Source: an uncultured Prevotellaceae bacterium (GTDB taxonomy: Bacteria; Bacteroidota; Bacteroidia; Bacteroidales; Bacteroidaceae). From it: a stretch of 37,748 nt of DNA. Positions 1 to 7,850 of this stretch are shown here, piece by piece. The notes under the pieces are model-generated. The model made no database searches and was not told the DNA's origin. It saw only the letters and a program-made list of their open reading frames with translations. Made by a program: the position numbers and the translations under genes. The stretch covers positions 1 through 37,748 of the forward strand of contig CACYJV010000035.1 in the NCBI GenBank assembly GCA_902774815.1, written 5' to 3'. Position 1 is the stretch's first letter. Every line of letters starts with the position of its first letter.

Positions 1-1
1 T

Positions 2-112
2 GAGACGCACTGGAGCGCTGCCGACGGCGGTATCCGCAAGAACCCCTTCACCACAGGCCTGAAGGTCCAGGAGTACGGGGAGTACGAGGTGGATAAGGAA
101 GAGGGGGAATAA
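2..112 (+). CDS. 3' end of an unidentified protein (partial)
   Basis: An open frame enters from the left edge and ends at TAA 110-112, giving 36 residues that start ETHWSAADGG and end in an acidic tail (EYEVDKEEGE). It is followed by repeats and then by a good hairpin terminator at 361-397 on the same strand, which supports a real gene end. I do not recognise the family, and too little is present to give a function. A shadow frame on the other strand crosses the same bases but consists mostly of translated repeat sequence. Confidence 0.6.
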   Translation, partial: ETHWSAADGGIRKNPFTTGLKVQEYGEYEVDKEEGE

Positions 113-146
113 CCCACCCCCAACCCCTCCCCAAGGGAGGGGGGCT

Positions 147-335
147 GAATAGCCTTGGAAGCAACAGGTAGGGGCAGACTCCCGTGTCTGCCCGATGAAC
201 GAGGGGGCTTTGAATAGCCTTGGGGGAGCACGCGTAGGGGCAGACTCCCGTGTCTGCCCGAAGAACGAGGGGGACTTGAATAGCCTTGGGGAGCACGTGT
301 AGGGGCAGACTCCCGTGTCTGCCCGAAGAACGAGG
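147..335 (+). repeat. Three tandem copies of a 65-66 bp palindromic repeat
   Basis: GAATAGCCTTG begins at 147, 212 and 278. Each unit continues into TAGGGGCAGACTCCCG and GTCTGCCCGA-GAACGAGG. Within each unit GGGCAGAC and GTCTGCCC form a perfect 8-bp inverted repeat around a 6-nt loop. The copies differ by a few substitutions, including ATGAACG against AAGAACG and CACGCG against CACGTG. A further copy in the opposite orientation lies at 838-868. It looks like an intergenic palindromic (REP-like) element; its function is unknown. Confidence 0.8.
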
Positions 336-360
336 AAACAGGCCTGCCCGAACAATCCAG

Positions 361-397
361 AGAGCGGTGGCACAGAAATGTGTCGCTGCTCTTTTTC
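361..397 (+). terminator. Rho-independent terminator of the left-edge gene
   Basis: A 14-bp stem (361-374 with 379-392, including G-U pairs) is capped by a GAAA tetraloop and followed by a T-run. It lies about 250 bp downstream of the partial gene's stop, beyond the tandem repeats. Confidence 0.75.
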
Positions 398-429
398 GTT
401 GTCTTTTTTATTGCATGAGAGTGGTAGGA

Positions 430-720
430 ATGACTTCGGAGAAGTCATAATATCAGAAACCCCAGGTCCACTGACCTGGGGATAGAAAGTCTCGTGAGAA
501 GGTGCCGACTTCGGAGATGTCGCACGTAATTATATCTTCATGGCGTGACTATTCCCCTGTATTTGGCCATGTGTACAATTTGGTGCGACATCTTCGAAGT
601 CGTTTTATGTTTCTGGCTGCGATTATCCCCAGGTCAGTGGACCTGAATTTCTTGCTCCGCTGCGCTACGCAAGCGTCCCTTTGGGCCGAGCGCTGATATT
701 GCGACATCTCCGAAGTCGCA
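430..720. repeat. Nested short palindromes in mirror order (non-coding)
   Basis: There are two element types. Element A is CCCCAGGTC-CACT-GACCTGGGG at 460-481, with its reverse complement, degraded at one end, at about 627-646. Element B is CGACTTCGGAGATGTCGCAC at about 506-525, with reverse-complement copies at about 583-602 and 700-720, and a shorter relative (TGACTTC-GGA-GAAGTCA) at 431-447. The order A, B, B', A' makes 460-646 an imperfect inverted repeat with a loop of about 57 bp. I see no convincing gene here. Confidence 0.7.
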
Positions 721-789
721 AAACACCATATTTATGGAAAAAAATATTCTAATTATGATAATTTCTTTCCGATAAAAGCCCACAGATGT

Positions 790-870
790 TCGGGCAGATA
801 CGGGGGGATTTTGCGGGCAGACACGGGGACATATTGCGGGCAGACACGGGCGTCTGCCCCTACACGTGGG
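790..870 (-). repeat. Reverse-orientation copies of the GGGCAGAC palindrome
   Basis: Three CGGGCAGA(C/T)ACGGG cores follow each other at about 793, 814 and 838. Only the last is complete, with the GGGCAGAC/GTCTGCCC arms followed by CCTACACGTG. It is the inverse of the units at 147-335, so the two groups bracket the intervening palindromes. Confidence 0.7.
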
Positions 871-903
871 TGCGGCCGTTCTTTGGGATGGGGAAAGGGA
901 TGT

Positions 904-1045
904 GGGTCGCTACGCTCAAAATCATTCAAAAATAGATTCAAAATCATTCAAACAAACGATGGTGGATTTTCGTAATGATTTTCTATTGATTTTGAGGCCG
1001 CAGGCCGACCAAGGATTACATAGGGTCGCTACGCTCAAAATCATT
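904..1045. repeat. 23-bp direct repeats flanking an inverted repeat
   Basis: GGGTCGCTACGCTCAAAATC plus ATT occurs at 904-926 and again at 1023-1045. Between them CAAAATCATT appears twice (from about 916 and 936) and is mirrored by AATGATTTT-CTATTG-ATTTTGAG at about 974-996. No gene with a credible start or composition is seen. Together with the previous entries this accounts for the roughly 700-bp gene-free stretch between the two convergent terminators. Confidence 0.6.
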
Positions 1046-1066
1046 CCTGTTGTTCACTCTTCTCCA

Positions 1067-1107
1067 CAAAAAGAAAGCGACCACAGGCGTTTGCTTGCGA
1101 TCGCTTT
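1067..1107 (-). terminator. Terminator of the Ala-rich lipoprotein gene
   Basis: Read on the minus strand, AAAGCGA pairs with TCGCTTT. The stem extends inward by about 8 more pairs (two wobbles, one mismatch) to an AAAC loop and is followed by CTTTTTG. It sits 56 nt past the lipoprotein stop codon. Confidence 0.75.
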
Positions 1108-1162
1108 GGTTATTTGTCAGGCCGTCATGCCGATGGGGCAGGCGACCTGTTGGTAGGGCTGA

Positions 1163-1813
1163 TTAGAGACCCAGCTTTTTCTTTGCAGCAGCAGCGGCAT
1201 CGTCAATCTGCTTGCCAGCTTCCTTCTTGGCGTTGTCAACGGCTTCGTTAGCCTTGTCAACGGTAGCAGCCTTGGCATCCTCAACGGCCTTGTTGGCAGC
1301 GTCCTTAGCTCCCTCAACGGCAGCATTGGCAGCACCCTCGACAGCGTCCTTGGCTCCCTCAACGGCAGCGTTGGCAGCGTCGGCAGCACCTGTAGCCACA
1401 CCGGCAGCATCGGACACGAACTTGTTGACGATATCATCAGCAGAAGTAGCTGTCAGGGCAGCAACGGCGGTGTTCACAACGGCATTGTCGCCAACGAGGT
1501 TCTTCACCTTCTCAGCGTTCTCGGTCAGGAAGTTCTGGATCTTTGTCAGATACTCCTTAGCAATCTCAGGGTTCTTGGCAACGAGTTCCTGAACCTTAGC
1601 CTTAGCAGCCTCGAGAGCAGCCTGGAGGGCGTTTACATCCTTGCCATCGAGCGACTGTGTGAGGTTGGACACCATCTCGTCAGCAGCGGCATTAGCCTCC
1701 TCAGCAACGATCTCTGTGGAATCAACAGCAGCCTCGACAGGGGCGTTAGCTTTGTTACCGCAGCTTGCAAGCGTCAGGGCAGCAGCTGCAACTACGAAAA
1801 GAATTTTCTTCAT
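1163..1813 (-). CDS. Ala-rich lipoprotein with LEA-like helical repeats
   Basis: This 216-residue protein starts with a lipoprotein signal peptide (charged MKK, hydrophobic run, lipobox LASC with Cys18). The mature part is dominated by Ala, Lys, Asp and Glu. Residues of about 135-210 carry a repeating pattern of the kind AAVEGAKDA, similar to the 11-residue amphipathic repeats of LEA and apolipoprotein-like proteins. This predicts a long helix or coiled coil tethered to a membrane in the envelope. A strong ribosome-binding stretch (AAAAGGAG) precedes the ATG, and promoter and terminator candidates flank it, so it is probably monocistronic. The repeats could reflect compositional convergence rather than LEA homology. 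No specific function can be assigned. Confidence 0.85.
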   Translation of the reverse strand: MKKILFVVAAAALTLASCGNKANAPVEAAVDSTEIVAEEANAAADEMVSNLTQSLDGKDVNALQAALEAAKAKVQELVAKNPEIAKEYLTKIQNFLTENAEKVKNLVGDNAVVNTAVAALTATSADDIVNKFVSDAAGVATGAADAANAAVEGAKDAVEGAANAAVEGAKDAANKAVEDAKAATVDKANEAVDNAKKEAGKQIDDAAAAAKKKLGL

Positions 1814-1874
1814 AACTTTCTCCTTTTAAGTAATGTTAGTAAAAATTGATAGTTTTGTGTTTGAAAAACACGCT

Positions 1875-1883
1875 GCAAATATA
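1875..1883 (-). promoter_or_regulatory. -7 box (TATATTTGC) for the Ala-rich lipoprotein gene
   Basis: TATATTTG matches the Bacteroidetes -7 consensus TAnnTTTG and lies about 60 nt before the start codon, in the gap after the helicase gene. No good -33 TTTG is visible at the expected distance, so this call is moderate. Confidence 0.45.
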
Positions 1884-1903
1884 ACGTTTTTTCGAATAGC
1901 TTG

Positions 1904-3637
1904 TTATTTTTGTTTACAAGATTTAACTAATTTCTTCATCCTGCGCTTGGCTTCGGGCAGCTCGGGGCACAGCTGAAGGGCTTTTTCGTAGTTGCGGATG
2001 GCTGCCTCGCGCATGCCCTCGTGCTCACATTCCTTGCCCATGACGACATATTCAACGGCCAACTTCTTGATGTACTCCTCGCGTTCAGCCTGCTTGGCGA
2101 GCAACTCCTTGATTTCCTGACGCAGCAGGTTGACCACATTCAGCTTGCGCCGCAACAGTCGCTTGGCAGCAGGTTTCTCGATGTCGTAGCGCGAATGAAT
2201 GGCCAGGAAGAAGTTGCGCAGAGCCTCGTCCATGTCACCGGCATCGAAGGCACGTGCAGCATCGAAGTATTCCTTGTCGGCCTTGCTCTCTTTCAGGGCC
2301 GTGTTGATGGTGTTCTGGTTGTTGTACTGGCGGGCAAAGTTGACGACTTCGCTACGTACAAAGACGTTCTCACGGCGCAAGGGTTCCTTCAGGCTGATGC
2401 CCTTGAGCGACGTACAGCGCGACAGAGCCACATAGGCCTGACCACCTGCAAACACGCCACCCGTGAAGTCGATCTTCACCTGGTTGAAGGTCAGTCCCTG
2501 ACTCTTGTGCACGGTGATGGCCCAGGCAAGGCGGATGGGGAACTGCTCGTAGTTGCCAATCTCTTCTTCCTCAATCTTTTGGTCCTCCTCGTTGAACTTA
2601 TAGCGCATGTTGCTCCATATTTCGCGCTCAACGTCAACATCTTGGCCATCGTCGGTCCTGACATAGATAATGCCGTCTTCCTCGTCGCCAAAGCCGATGA
2701 TGGTGCCCAGCGTACCGTTCACCCAACGCTTCTCCTTGTCGTTCTTCACAAACAGTACCTGAGCGCCGGTCTTGAGTTCCAGTTCCATAGGGGTTGGCAG
2801 GCTGCTCTCGGGGAACTCTCCGCGGATGATACCATTGAAGATGGTGGGATCGCCAGGCAACTGCGACAGCTGCTGGTCGTTGATGAAATCGACCGTGTCG
2901 CGACGTGTGGAGAGGGTGATGGACAGGTGTCCGTCGTCCTCAAGCTCGGCACCGACCTGCTTGTTGAGCAGGGCAATGTCGGCAGATGCCACGTTGGCTG
3001 TCCTGATGTGGTCGAGAATGTTGATGAAGACGGGGTCGCTCTGGCGGTAAACCTTCTGCAACTCGATACTCACCAGTTGGAAAGTACGGAACACGCGGGC
3101 ATCGAAGAAGTAGCTGCTGGGGTAGAAGGGCATGAGCAACTGGCGCTCCTCCTCGCGTACGACGGGCTCAAGCTGGTACATATCGCCCACGAGCAGAAGC
3201 TGTTTTCCGCCAAAGGGCTCGCGCATGTTGCGGCAGTAGATGCGCAGGACCTTGTCGATGAAGTCGATGATGTCGGCACGAACCATCGAAATCTCGTCGA
3301 TGATGATGAGTTCAACCTCGCGGAGCAGCTTGCGCTTCTCGTTGTTGTACTTCAGCGTCTCACGGATGTTGCGCGGTGAGTACTGGCTGTCGTTGGGCAG
3401 CAAGGGGTGGAACGGGAGTTTGAAAAAGCTGTGCAGCGTGGAGCCACCCGCATTGATGGCCGCTATGCCTGTGGGTGCCAGAATGACGTGCTTCTTCTTT
3501 GTCGTGGCAGCAATGTAGCGTAGGAACGTCGACTTGCCCGTACCTGCCTTTCCCGTAAGGAAAAGCGAGTGGCGCGTGAACTGCACTATCTGGAGTGCGT
3601 TCTGCATCTCGGGATTGTTCAAGTCGATGTTCATCAT
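1904..3637 (-). CDS. Pif1/RecD-like superfamily 1 helicase with C-terminal TPR region
   Basis: This 577-residue ATP-dependent DNA helicase shows Walker A GKAGTGKST (29-37), Walker B IIIDEISM (111-118), motif III GDMYQLEPV (151-159), a QKVYRQ motif (194-199), HKSQGLTF (377-384) and AYVALSRC (401-408). The set is typical of the Pif1/RecD branch, which unwinds 5'-3' and acts on replication forks, G-quadruplexes or recombination intermediates. After the helicase core (about residue 430), the last 120 residues are helical and contain TPR-like segments such as MREAAIRNYEKALQLCPELP, suggesting a protein-binding tail. The gene follows the penicillin-binding protein gene by 82 nt and may share its transcript. 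The first two codons are both ATG, so the start could be three bases later. Confidence 0.9.
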   Translation of the reverse strand: MMNIDLNNPEMQNALQIVQFTRHSLFLTGKAGTGKSTFLRYIAATTKKKHVILAPTGIAAINAGGSTLHSFFKLPFHPLLPNDSQYSPRNIRETLKYNNEKRKLLREVELIIIDEISMVRADIIDFIDKVLRIYCRNMREPFGGKQLLLVGDMYQLEPVVREEERQLLMPFYPSSYFFDARVFRTFQLVSIELQKVYRQSDPVFINILDHIRTANVASADIALLNKQVGAELEDDGHLSITLSTRRDTVDFINDQQLSQLPGDPTIFNGIIRGEFPESSLPTPMELELKTGAQVLFVKNDKEKRWVNGTLGTIIGFGDEEDGIIYVRTDDGQDVDVEREIWSNMRYKFNEEDQKIEEEEIGNYEQFPIRLAWAITVHKSQGLTFNQVKIDFTGGVFAGGQAYVALSRCTSLKGISLKEPLRRENVFVRSEVVNFARQYNNQNTINTALKESKADKEYFDAARAFDAGDMDEALRNFFLAIHSRYDIEKPAAKRLLRRKLNVVNLLRQEIKELLAKQAEREEYIKKLAVEYVVMGKECEHEGMREAAIRNYEKALQLCPELPEAKRRMKKLVKSCKQK

Positions 3638-3719
3638 CCTGCCTTAGGCGTTAATAATGTGGCCAACAATGGCTTTGCTGACAATAAAACAGATACGAAA
3701 ATGGAAGCGTAAGAGGCCG

Positions 3720-6152
3720 TTAGAGTTCCTTCTGCTCAGTTGCTACAGGTTCTTCGGTGTAGACGGGCTCCTCCTGAGGGATGGGATTGCCTTCGTCGTC
3801 GAGTATCAGTTCGTCGTCAAGGGCCAGGCTGTCGTCGTCAAAGTCATAGGAACGCGGTGTGTAGTACGTCTGGCAGATGTACATATCGGAAGTGATGTCG
3901 GGATCTTTAGGCTTCTCAAAGCGTGCACGATAGTGCTTGAAGGCTGGGTCGCCCAATACCGATTCGAGGAAATAGCCGCAGATAGGAAGAGCCGTACGGC
4001 TGCCTTGTCCGAGTGCTCCCGTACGGAAATGGATGCAACGGTATTCACCGCCTACCCATGCACCTACGACAAGCTTGGGACTGACACCCATGAACCAGGC
4101 ATCGGAGTGGTTGTTCGAGGTACCTGTCTTGCCGCCAAACTCGGCATCGTGATACTTTCCGATGTATCCCCAGAGGCTCATGGAAGTGGCCCCACGCTCG
4201 GTGAGTCCGCTCTTCAGCAGGTCTTGCATGAGGTAGGCACTCTTGTATGGAATGGACTGTTCGACGCTGAGCGGTGCCACATAGACCTCCCTGTCGTCCT
4301 TGTCGACAATGCGCGTCACAAGGCAAGGATCGTGCTGGCGTCCGTCATCGACGATGGTGCAATAGGCACCCGTGAGCTCCAACAGGTTCACGTCGCTGGA
4401 ACCCAGTGCCAAAGCCGGCGTCTCGTCCAGAGGACTCGTGATGCCCATGCGGTGGGCAGTCTCGGCAATGCGCTTGATGCCCATCTCCTGACCCAGACGG
4501 ACGGCCACAGAGTTGATGCTCTGGGCAAAGGCCGTGCGGAGCAACATGGAGTCGCCCGTGAAGTAGCCGTTGGCATTCGTAGGTGCCCAGGTGACCTCTT
4601 TCTTCTTCTTTGCGTCCCATACCTGCATGGAAATGCGCTCATCGCGACGCTTGTCGCAGGGAGTAAGGCCTTGGTTCATGGCCTCGGTGTAGACGAAGAG
4701 CTTGAAGGTTGAACCTGGCTGGCGCATGGCTTCCACCTTGTCGTACTTCCAAGAGTCGAAGTCGATGTCGCCCACCCATGCCTTGACGGCACCTGTCTGC
4801 GGCTCCATGGCCACGAAGGCACAATGCATGAAGCTCACCATGTAGCGGATGCTGTCCATCGTCGACATCTCGCGCTCGATGGTTCCCTCATCGTAGTCGA
4901 ACAACTTGACGGTGTGGGGGCGGTTCATATAGGCATCCACGGAATCGGGTTCGTTGGGGAAACGTTGCTTGAGGTGCTTATAGAAAGATGTGCGACGGGC
5001 AATGCCCTCAATGAAGTCGGGAATGACAACGCCATGTTCATCGACCCAAGGTTGGCGACCTGCCCAATGCGAATTGAAGTTGCGCTGCACCTGCTGCATC
5101 TGTTTGCGGGCAGCTTCTTCGGCATATTTCTGCATACGGGTGTCGATGGTCGTGTAGATTTTCAGGCCACTGTTGTACAGGTCGTAGCCATTCTGCTCGC
5201 ACCAGTCAGCCAGATGCTTGGCCACAGCCTCGCGGAAATACTGAGCCTGACCGTCGTAGTTGGACTCAACGCTGTACTCCAGCTTGATGGGAAGCTTCGA
5301 GAGCGAGTCGTACTCCTGACGATTCAGGTCGCCTTTCGACAGCATATTGCTGAGCACGATGTTGCGACGGCGAAGACTGTTGTCAGGGTGACTGATGGGA
5401 TTGTAGTAGGTTGTGGCCTTCAACATGCCCACAAGGACTGCCGACTGCTCGATGGTGAGATTGGCAGGTGTCGTGTCGAAGTAGGTCTTGGCAGCCGTCT
5501 TGATGCCGAAAGCATTCGACCCGAAGTCGACGGTGTTGGCATACATGGTCAGGATCTCGTTCTTCTCGTAGAGGATTTCCAGCTTTAGCGCCACAATCCA
5601 CTCCTTGGTCTTCGTGATGACCATGCCCAGTCCGGGAATCTTACTCAGCGGTCCACCGGCATACTTGGTGCGCATCTTGAACATGTTCTTGGCCAACTGC
5701 TGCGTGATGGTCGATGCTCCACGGGCGTCGTGATGGAGTAGGGCGTCCTTGGCAGCTGCCGTGAGACCTATGGGGTCGATGCCCCAATGCTTGTAGAAAC
5801 GCTCGTCCTCGGTGTCGATGAGCACTTTCCAGAAGTTAGGGTTCACCTCGCCGTACTCCACAGGGGTGCGATTCTCGTTGAAGTATTTGCCAATCATCAC
5901 GCCATCGGCACTCCACAGTTCGGATGCCTGGCTCACCTGCGGCTCAAGACCTGATGCGAATCCTGGTGAGCGGCCAAACAACCATAGGAAGTTAATGTCG
6001 ACAGCTCCCATCCACAGGATGAGTGCAACGAAGGCAGAAGCCAATGCAGCCAGGCATTTAACCCACCAGGCTCGCCCGCGATAAAGACCTGCATACCAAT
6101 GGCATAGATCCTTTAGCCTATGCCAACACCATGTGAAGGGATTGTATTTCAT
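3720..6152 (-). CDS. Class A penicillin-binding protein (PBP1A type)
   Basis: This 810-residue bifunctional peptidoglycan synthase has a short cytoplasmic N-terminus and one membrane helix (about 33-60). The GT51 glycosyltransferase domain follows, with the catalytic-Glu motif EDERFY (115-120) and GASTITQQLAKN (145-156). The transpeptidase domain has the active-site STFK (481-484), SIN (545-547) and KTGTS (675-679). It polymerises and cross-links glycan strands on the periplasmic side. The C-terminus (about 745-810) is an acidic, low-complexity tail rich in Asp and Glu. A 43-residue gene lies 41 nt upstream and the helicase gene follows. All key residues are present. The name mrcA/ponA would fit, but orthology was not tested. 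Confidence 0.95.
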   Translation of the reverse strand: MKYNPFTWCWHRLKDLCHWYAGLYRGRAWWVKCLAALASAFVALILWMGAVDINFLWLFGRSPGFASGLEPQVSQASELWSADGVMIGKYFNENRTPVEYGEVNPNFWKVLIDTEDERFYKHWGIDPIGLTAAAKDALLHHDARGASTITQQLAKNMFKMRTKYAGGPLSKIPGLGMVITKTKEWIVALKLEILYEKNEILTMYANTVDFGSNAFGIKTAAKTYFDTTPANLTIEQSAVLVGMLKATTYYNPISHPDNSLRRRNIVLSNMLSKGDLNRQEYDSLSKLPIKLEYSVESNYDGQAQYFREAVAKHLADWCEQNGYDLYNSGLKIYTTIDTRMQKYAEEAARKQMQQVQRNFNSHWAGRQPWVDEHGVVIPDFIEGIARRTSFYKHLKQRFPNEPDSVDAYMNRPHTVKLFDYDEGTIEREMSTMDSIRYMVSFMHCAFVAMEPQTGAVKAWVGDIDFDSWKYDKVEAMRQPGSTFKLFVYTEAMNQGLTPCDKRRDERISMQVWDAKKKKEVTWAPTNANGYFTGDSMLLRTAFAQSINSVAVRLGQEMGIKRIAETAHRMGITSPLDETPALALGSSDVNLLELTGAYCTIVDDGRQHDPCLVTRIVDKDDREVYVAPLSVEQSIPYKSAYLMQDLLKSGLTERGATSMSLWGYIGKYHDAEFGGKTGTSNNHSDAWFMGVSPKLVVGAWVGGEYRCIHFRTGALGQGSRTALPICGYFLESVLGDPAFKHYRARFEKPKDPDITSDMYICQTYYTPRSYDFDDDSLALDDELILDDEGNPIPQEEPVYTEEPVATEQKEL

Positions 6153-6193
6153 CGTACCGTACAGATTGTTTTAGATATGAAAGGAAGTAATAG

Positions 6194-6325
6194 TCAAAGC
6201 GCTTCATCGTCGGGTTTGGCTACCTGAGGAGTTCTCTGCCTGGGCAGATGCTTCTTCTTGCGTAGCCAAGCCTCCTTACGTGCTTCGTATTCTTCGCGAT
6301 GACGCTCCAGAAAATTATCAGCCAT
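6194..6325 (-). CDS. Conserved-looking 43-residue basic protein
   Basis: ATG at 6325 to TGA at 6196-6194 encodes 43 residues starting MADNFLERHREEYEARK, then a Trp and a basic stretch (LRKKKHLPRQR), ending in an acidic EAL tail. There is no signal peptide or membrane helix. The charged, helix-forming composition and the tight fit between DUF4270 (53 nt upstream) and the PBP gene (41 nt downstream) suggest a real gene. From memory, similar short proteins beginning MADN occur next to these genes in other Bacteroidales, sometimes carrying a doubtful 'dehydrogenase' label. It is far too small for an enzyme. The function is unknown. Confidence 0.65.
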   Translation of the reverse strand: MADNFLERHREEYEARKEAWLRKKKHLPRQRTPQVAKPDDEAL

Positions 6326-6378
6326 GAGACGGATATAGCTTTCTTAATGCTGTTTTCTGATGGTTACAAGCTCGTTCC

Positions 6379-7809
6379 TTACTTGAACTTGCTATAGATG
6401 ACGCTCATCTTCAGGTCGCCATAGGCACTCTGTTCGCCACCTACAAGACGGGTGCTGGTGAGCGACATGTCGTGCTCAATCTTGCTGATGCTGACACTCG
6501 ACGTCGTCGAGACCGTTGTAATGGTGACGGGTACCAGCAGCACCTTGTTCCAATCAGCCGATTTGTTGCGGTTCTTGTTCATCGTAGCCACGAGGTTCGA
6601 GATGTTTGTAAACACGTAGCTGTTGGTCGTTGAAAGACGAGAGTCTGAGAGATAGGACGTGCGGTTGTTGGCCAGCTGGTTACCCTCGAAGAACGAATAG
6701 AGGCTGTCCTTCGGAATCATGAGCAACTGCTTAGGTGCCGAGAGTGCATACTCATTCTGCTCTGCATTGTTGACTCTGGGTAAGGTCAGCGTAGCCATGT
6801 TGATGGAATCATTGGCATGACCTTTGAAAATCTCGTCGATGGGGAGCGTCACCTCGGTGAAGATGCCTGCAGGCGACTTCAGATAGGTGCAACTGGGGTC
6901 GGCAGCAAGCTTGTTAAGCGTCAGCTTGTCGTTCTCGATAGTTGTGGTCTGCAGCACCTCCTCGGTACCTCCGAGCGTGACGAAACTGCTGAGAATGGTG
7001 TCGCCGGCATGGTAGCTGAAGTGGACTATCAGTCGGCTCATAATGACATAGGCCATGGAGCCAAGCCCTCCGGCGTACTCAAAGAAGAAACCAGGCTGTA
7101 CTTCGTTCAGGAAACGCCAGTTGTTGCCGAAGGTTTCAGGCGACTTGTAGTAGGCGTTCATCATGTATGAACCGAAATTGTTGTAGGTCTTTCCGTCGCG
7201 TGCCGTGAACTGATTGTTCAGCGGAATGAGGATGTTGCTGGTGTAGGATGTGCCGTTTCGCGTTTCATCGCTGACGCTCATGTCCTTCAGCGTGTATGAC
7301 TTCTCGCAGACGTAGCCGTTGCCCGTGAAGCCTTCGTCAATGGGATTGAACGACGAATAGTATTGCGTATTCTCGAGCATGGGCTTCGACATCTCGTGAA
7401 CCCTGACCTTCATCGGAGCCAAAGAGTCTCCGTAGAAGCTGGTGTAGAAAAGTCTTATCTCGCACGAGTCGGCGATAATCTCGCCAAATTCGTTGCGGCT
7501 GGCGATGCTGTCGATGTTTGGGAAAAGGTTCTGATAGTTCTCAAGAACGTGGAACTGGGCCATGAAACTGCCGGTGATGTAACCTTTTGTCTCCGGATCG
7601 CGTATTTTTCCGAGGTAGCCGGTGGTAGTTCTGGAGTAGACAGAGTCGGCAACAAATGAGCGTGACGACACGCGGAAGGTGTCGGTAGTCATGCTGAGGT
7701 TATCAAGATTCTGTGTGAGCGACGTTCCTAAATCGTTGGTCGTGTCATCGCATGCAGCTAACAACAGTGCGGCAAACACCACACTTGTAATTGTTTTCAG
7801 TTTCTTCAT
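6379..7809 (-). CDS. DUF4270 family lipoprotein
   Basis: This 476-residue secreted lipoprotein has the signal peptide MKKLKTITSVVFAALLLAAC (lipobox LAAC, Cys20) followed by the acidic DDTTNDLGTS. The DUF4270 assignment rests on the N-terminal pattern (LGTSLTQN, then a Ser/Thr-rich segment on 'SSRSFVADSVYSRTTTGYLGK'-type residues), on length, and on its place directly after the glycogen-synthase-like gene (41 nt), an arrangement I recall in Bacteroidales. The body is polar, rich in Thr, Ser and Asn, and beta-strand-like, with no catalytic motif visible. It probably sits on the outer membrane. The role is unknown; binding or envelope assembly would be guesses. Confidence 0.8.
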   Translation of the reverse strand: MKKLKTITSVVFAALLLAACDDTTNDLGTSLTQNLDNLSMTTDTFRVSSRSFVADSVYSRTTTGYLGKIRDPETKGYITGSFMAQFHVLENYQNLFPNIDSIASRNEFGEIIADSCEIRLFYTSFYGDSLAPMKVRVHEMSKPMLENTQYYSSFNPIDEGFTGNGYVCEKSYTLKDMSVSDETRNGTSYTSNILIPLNNQFTARDGKTYNNFGSYMMNAYYKSPETFGNNWRFLNEVQPGFFFEYAGGLGSMAYVIMSRLIVHFSYHAGDTILSSFVTLGGTEEVLQTTTIENDKLTLNKLAADPSCTYLKSPAGIFTEVTLPIDEIFKGHANDSINMATLTLPRVNNAEQNEYALSAPKQLLMIPKDSLYSFFEGNQLANNRTSYLSDSRLSTTNSYVFTNISNLVATMNKNRNKSADWNKVLLVPVTITTVSTTSSVSISKIEHDMSLTSTRLVGGEQSAYGDLKMSVIYSKFK

Positions 7810-7850
7810 TGTTTAATTGCAATATCTTTTTTGCAAGTTTCCTGTTTCTT

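Noticed and set aside
502-1156. Short frames in the left repeat island (502-696, 866-1156)
   Set aside because: They are translations of repeats, with no ribosome-binding site or recognisable protein pattern.
2021-3379. Long plus-strand frame of 452 residues opposite the helicase gene
   Set aside because: It is an antisense shadow of a well-conserved helicase; it has no domain and no promoter or ribosome-binding site.
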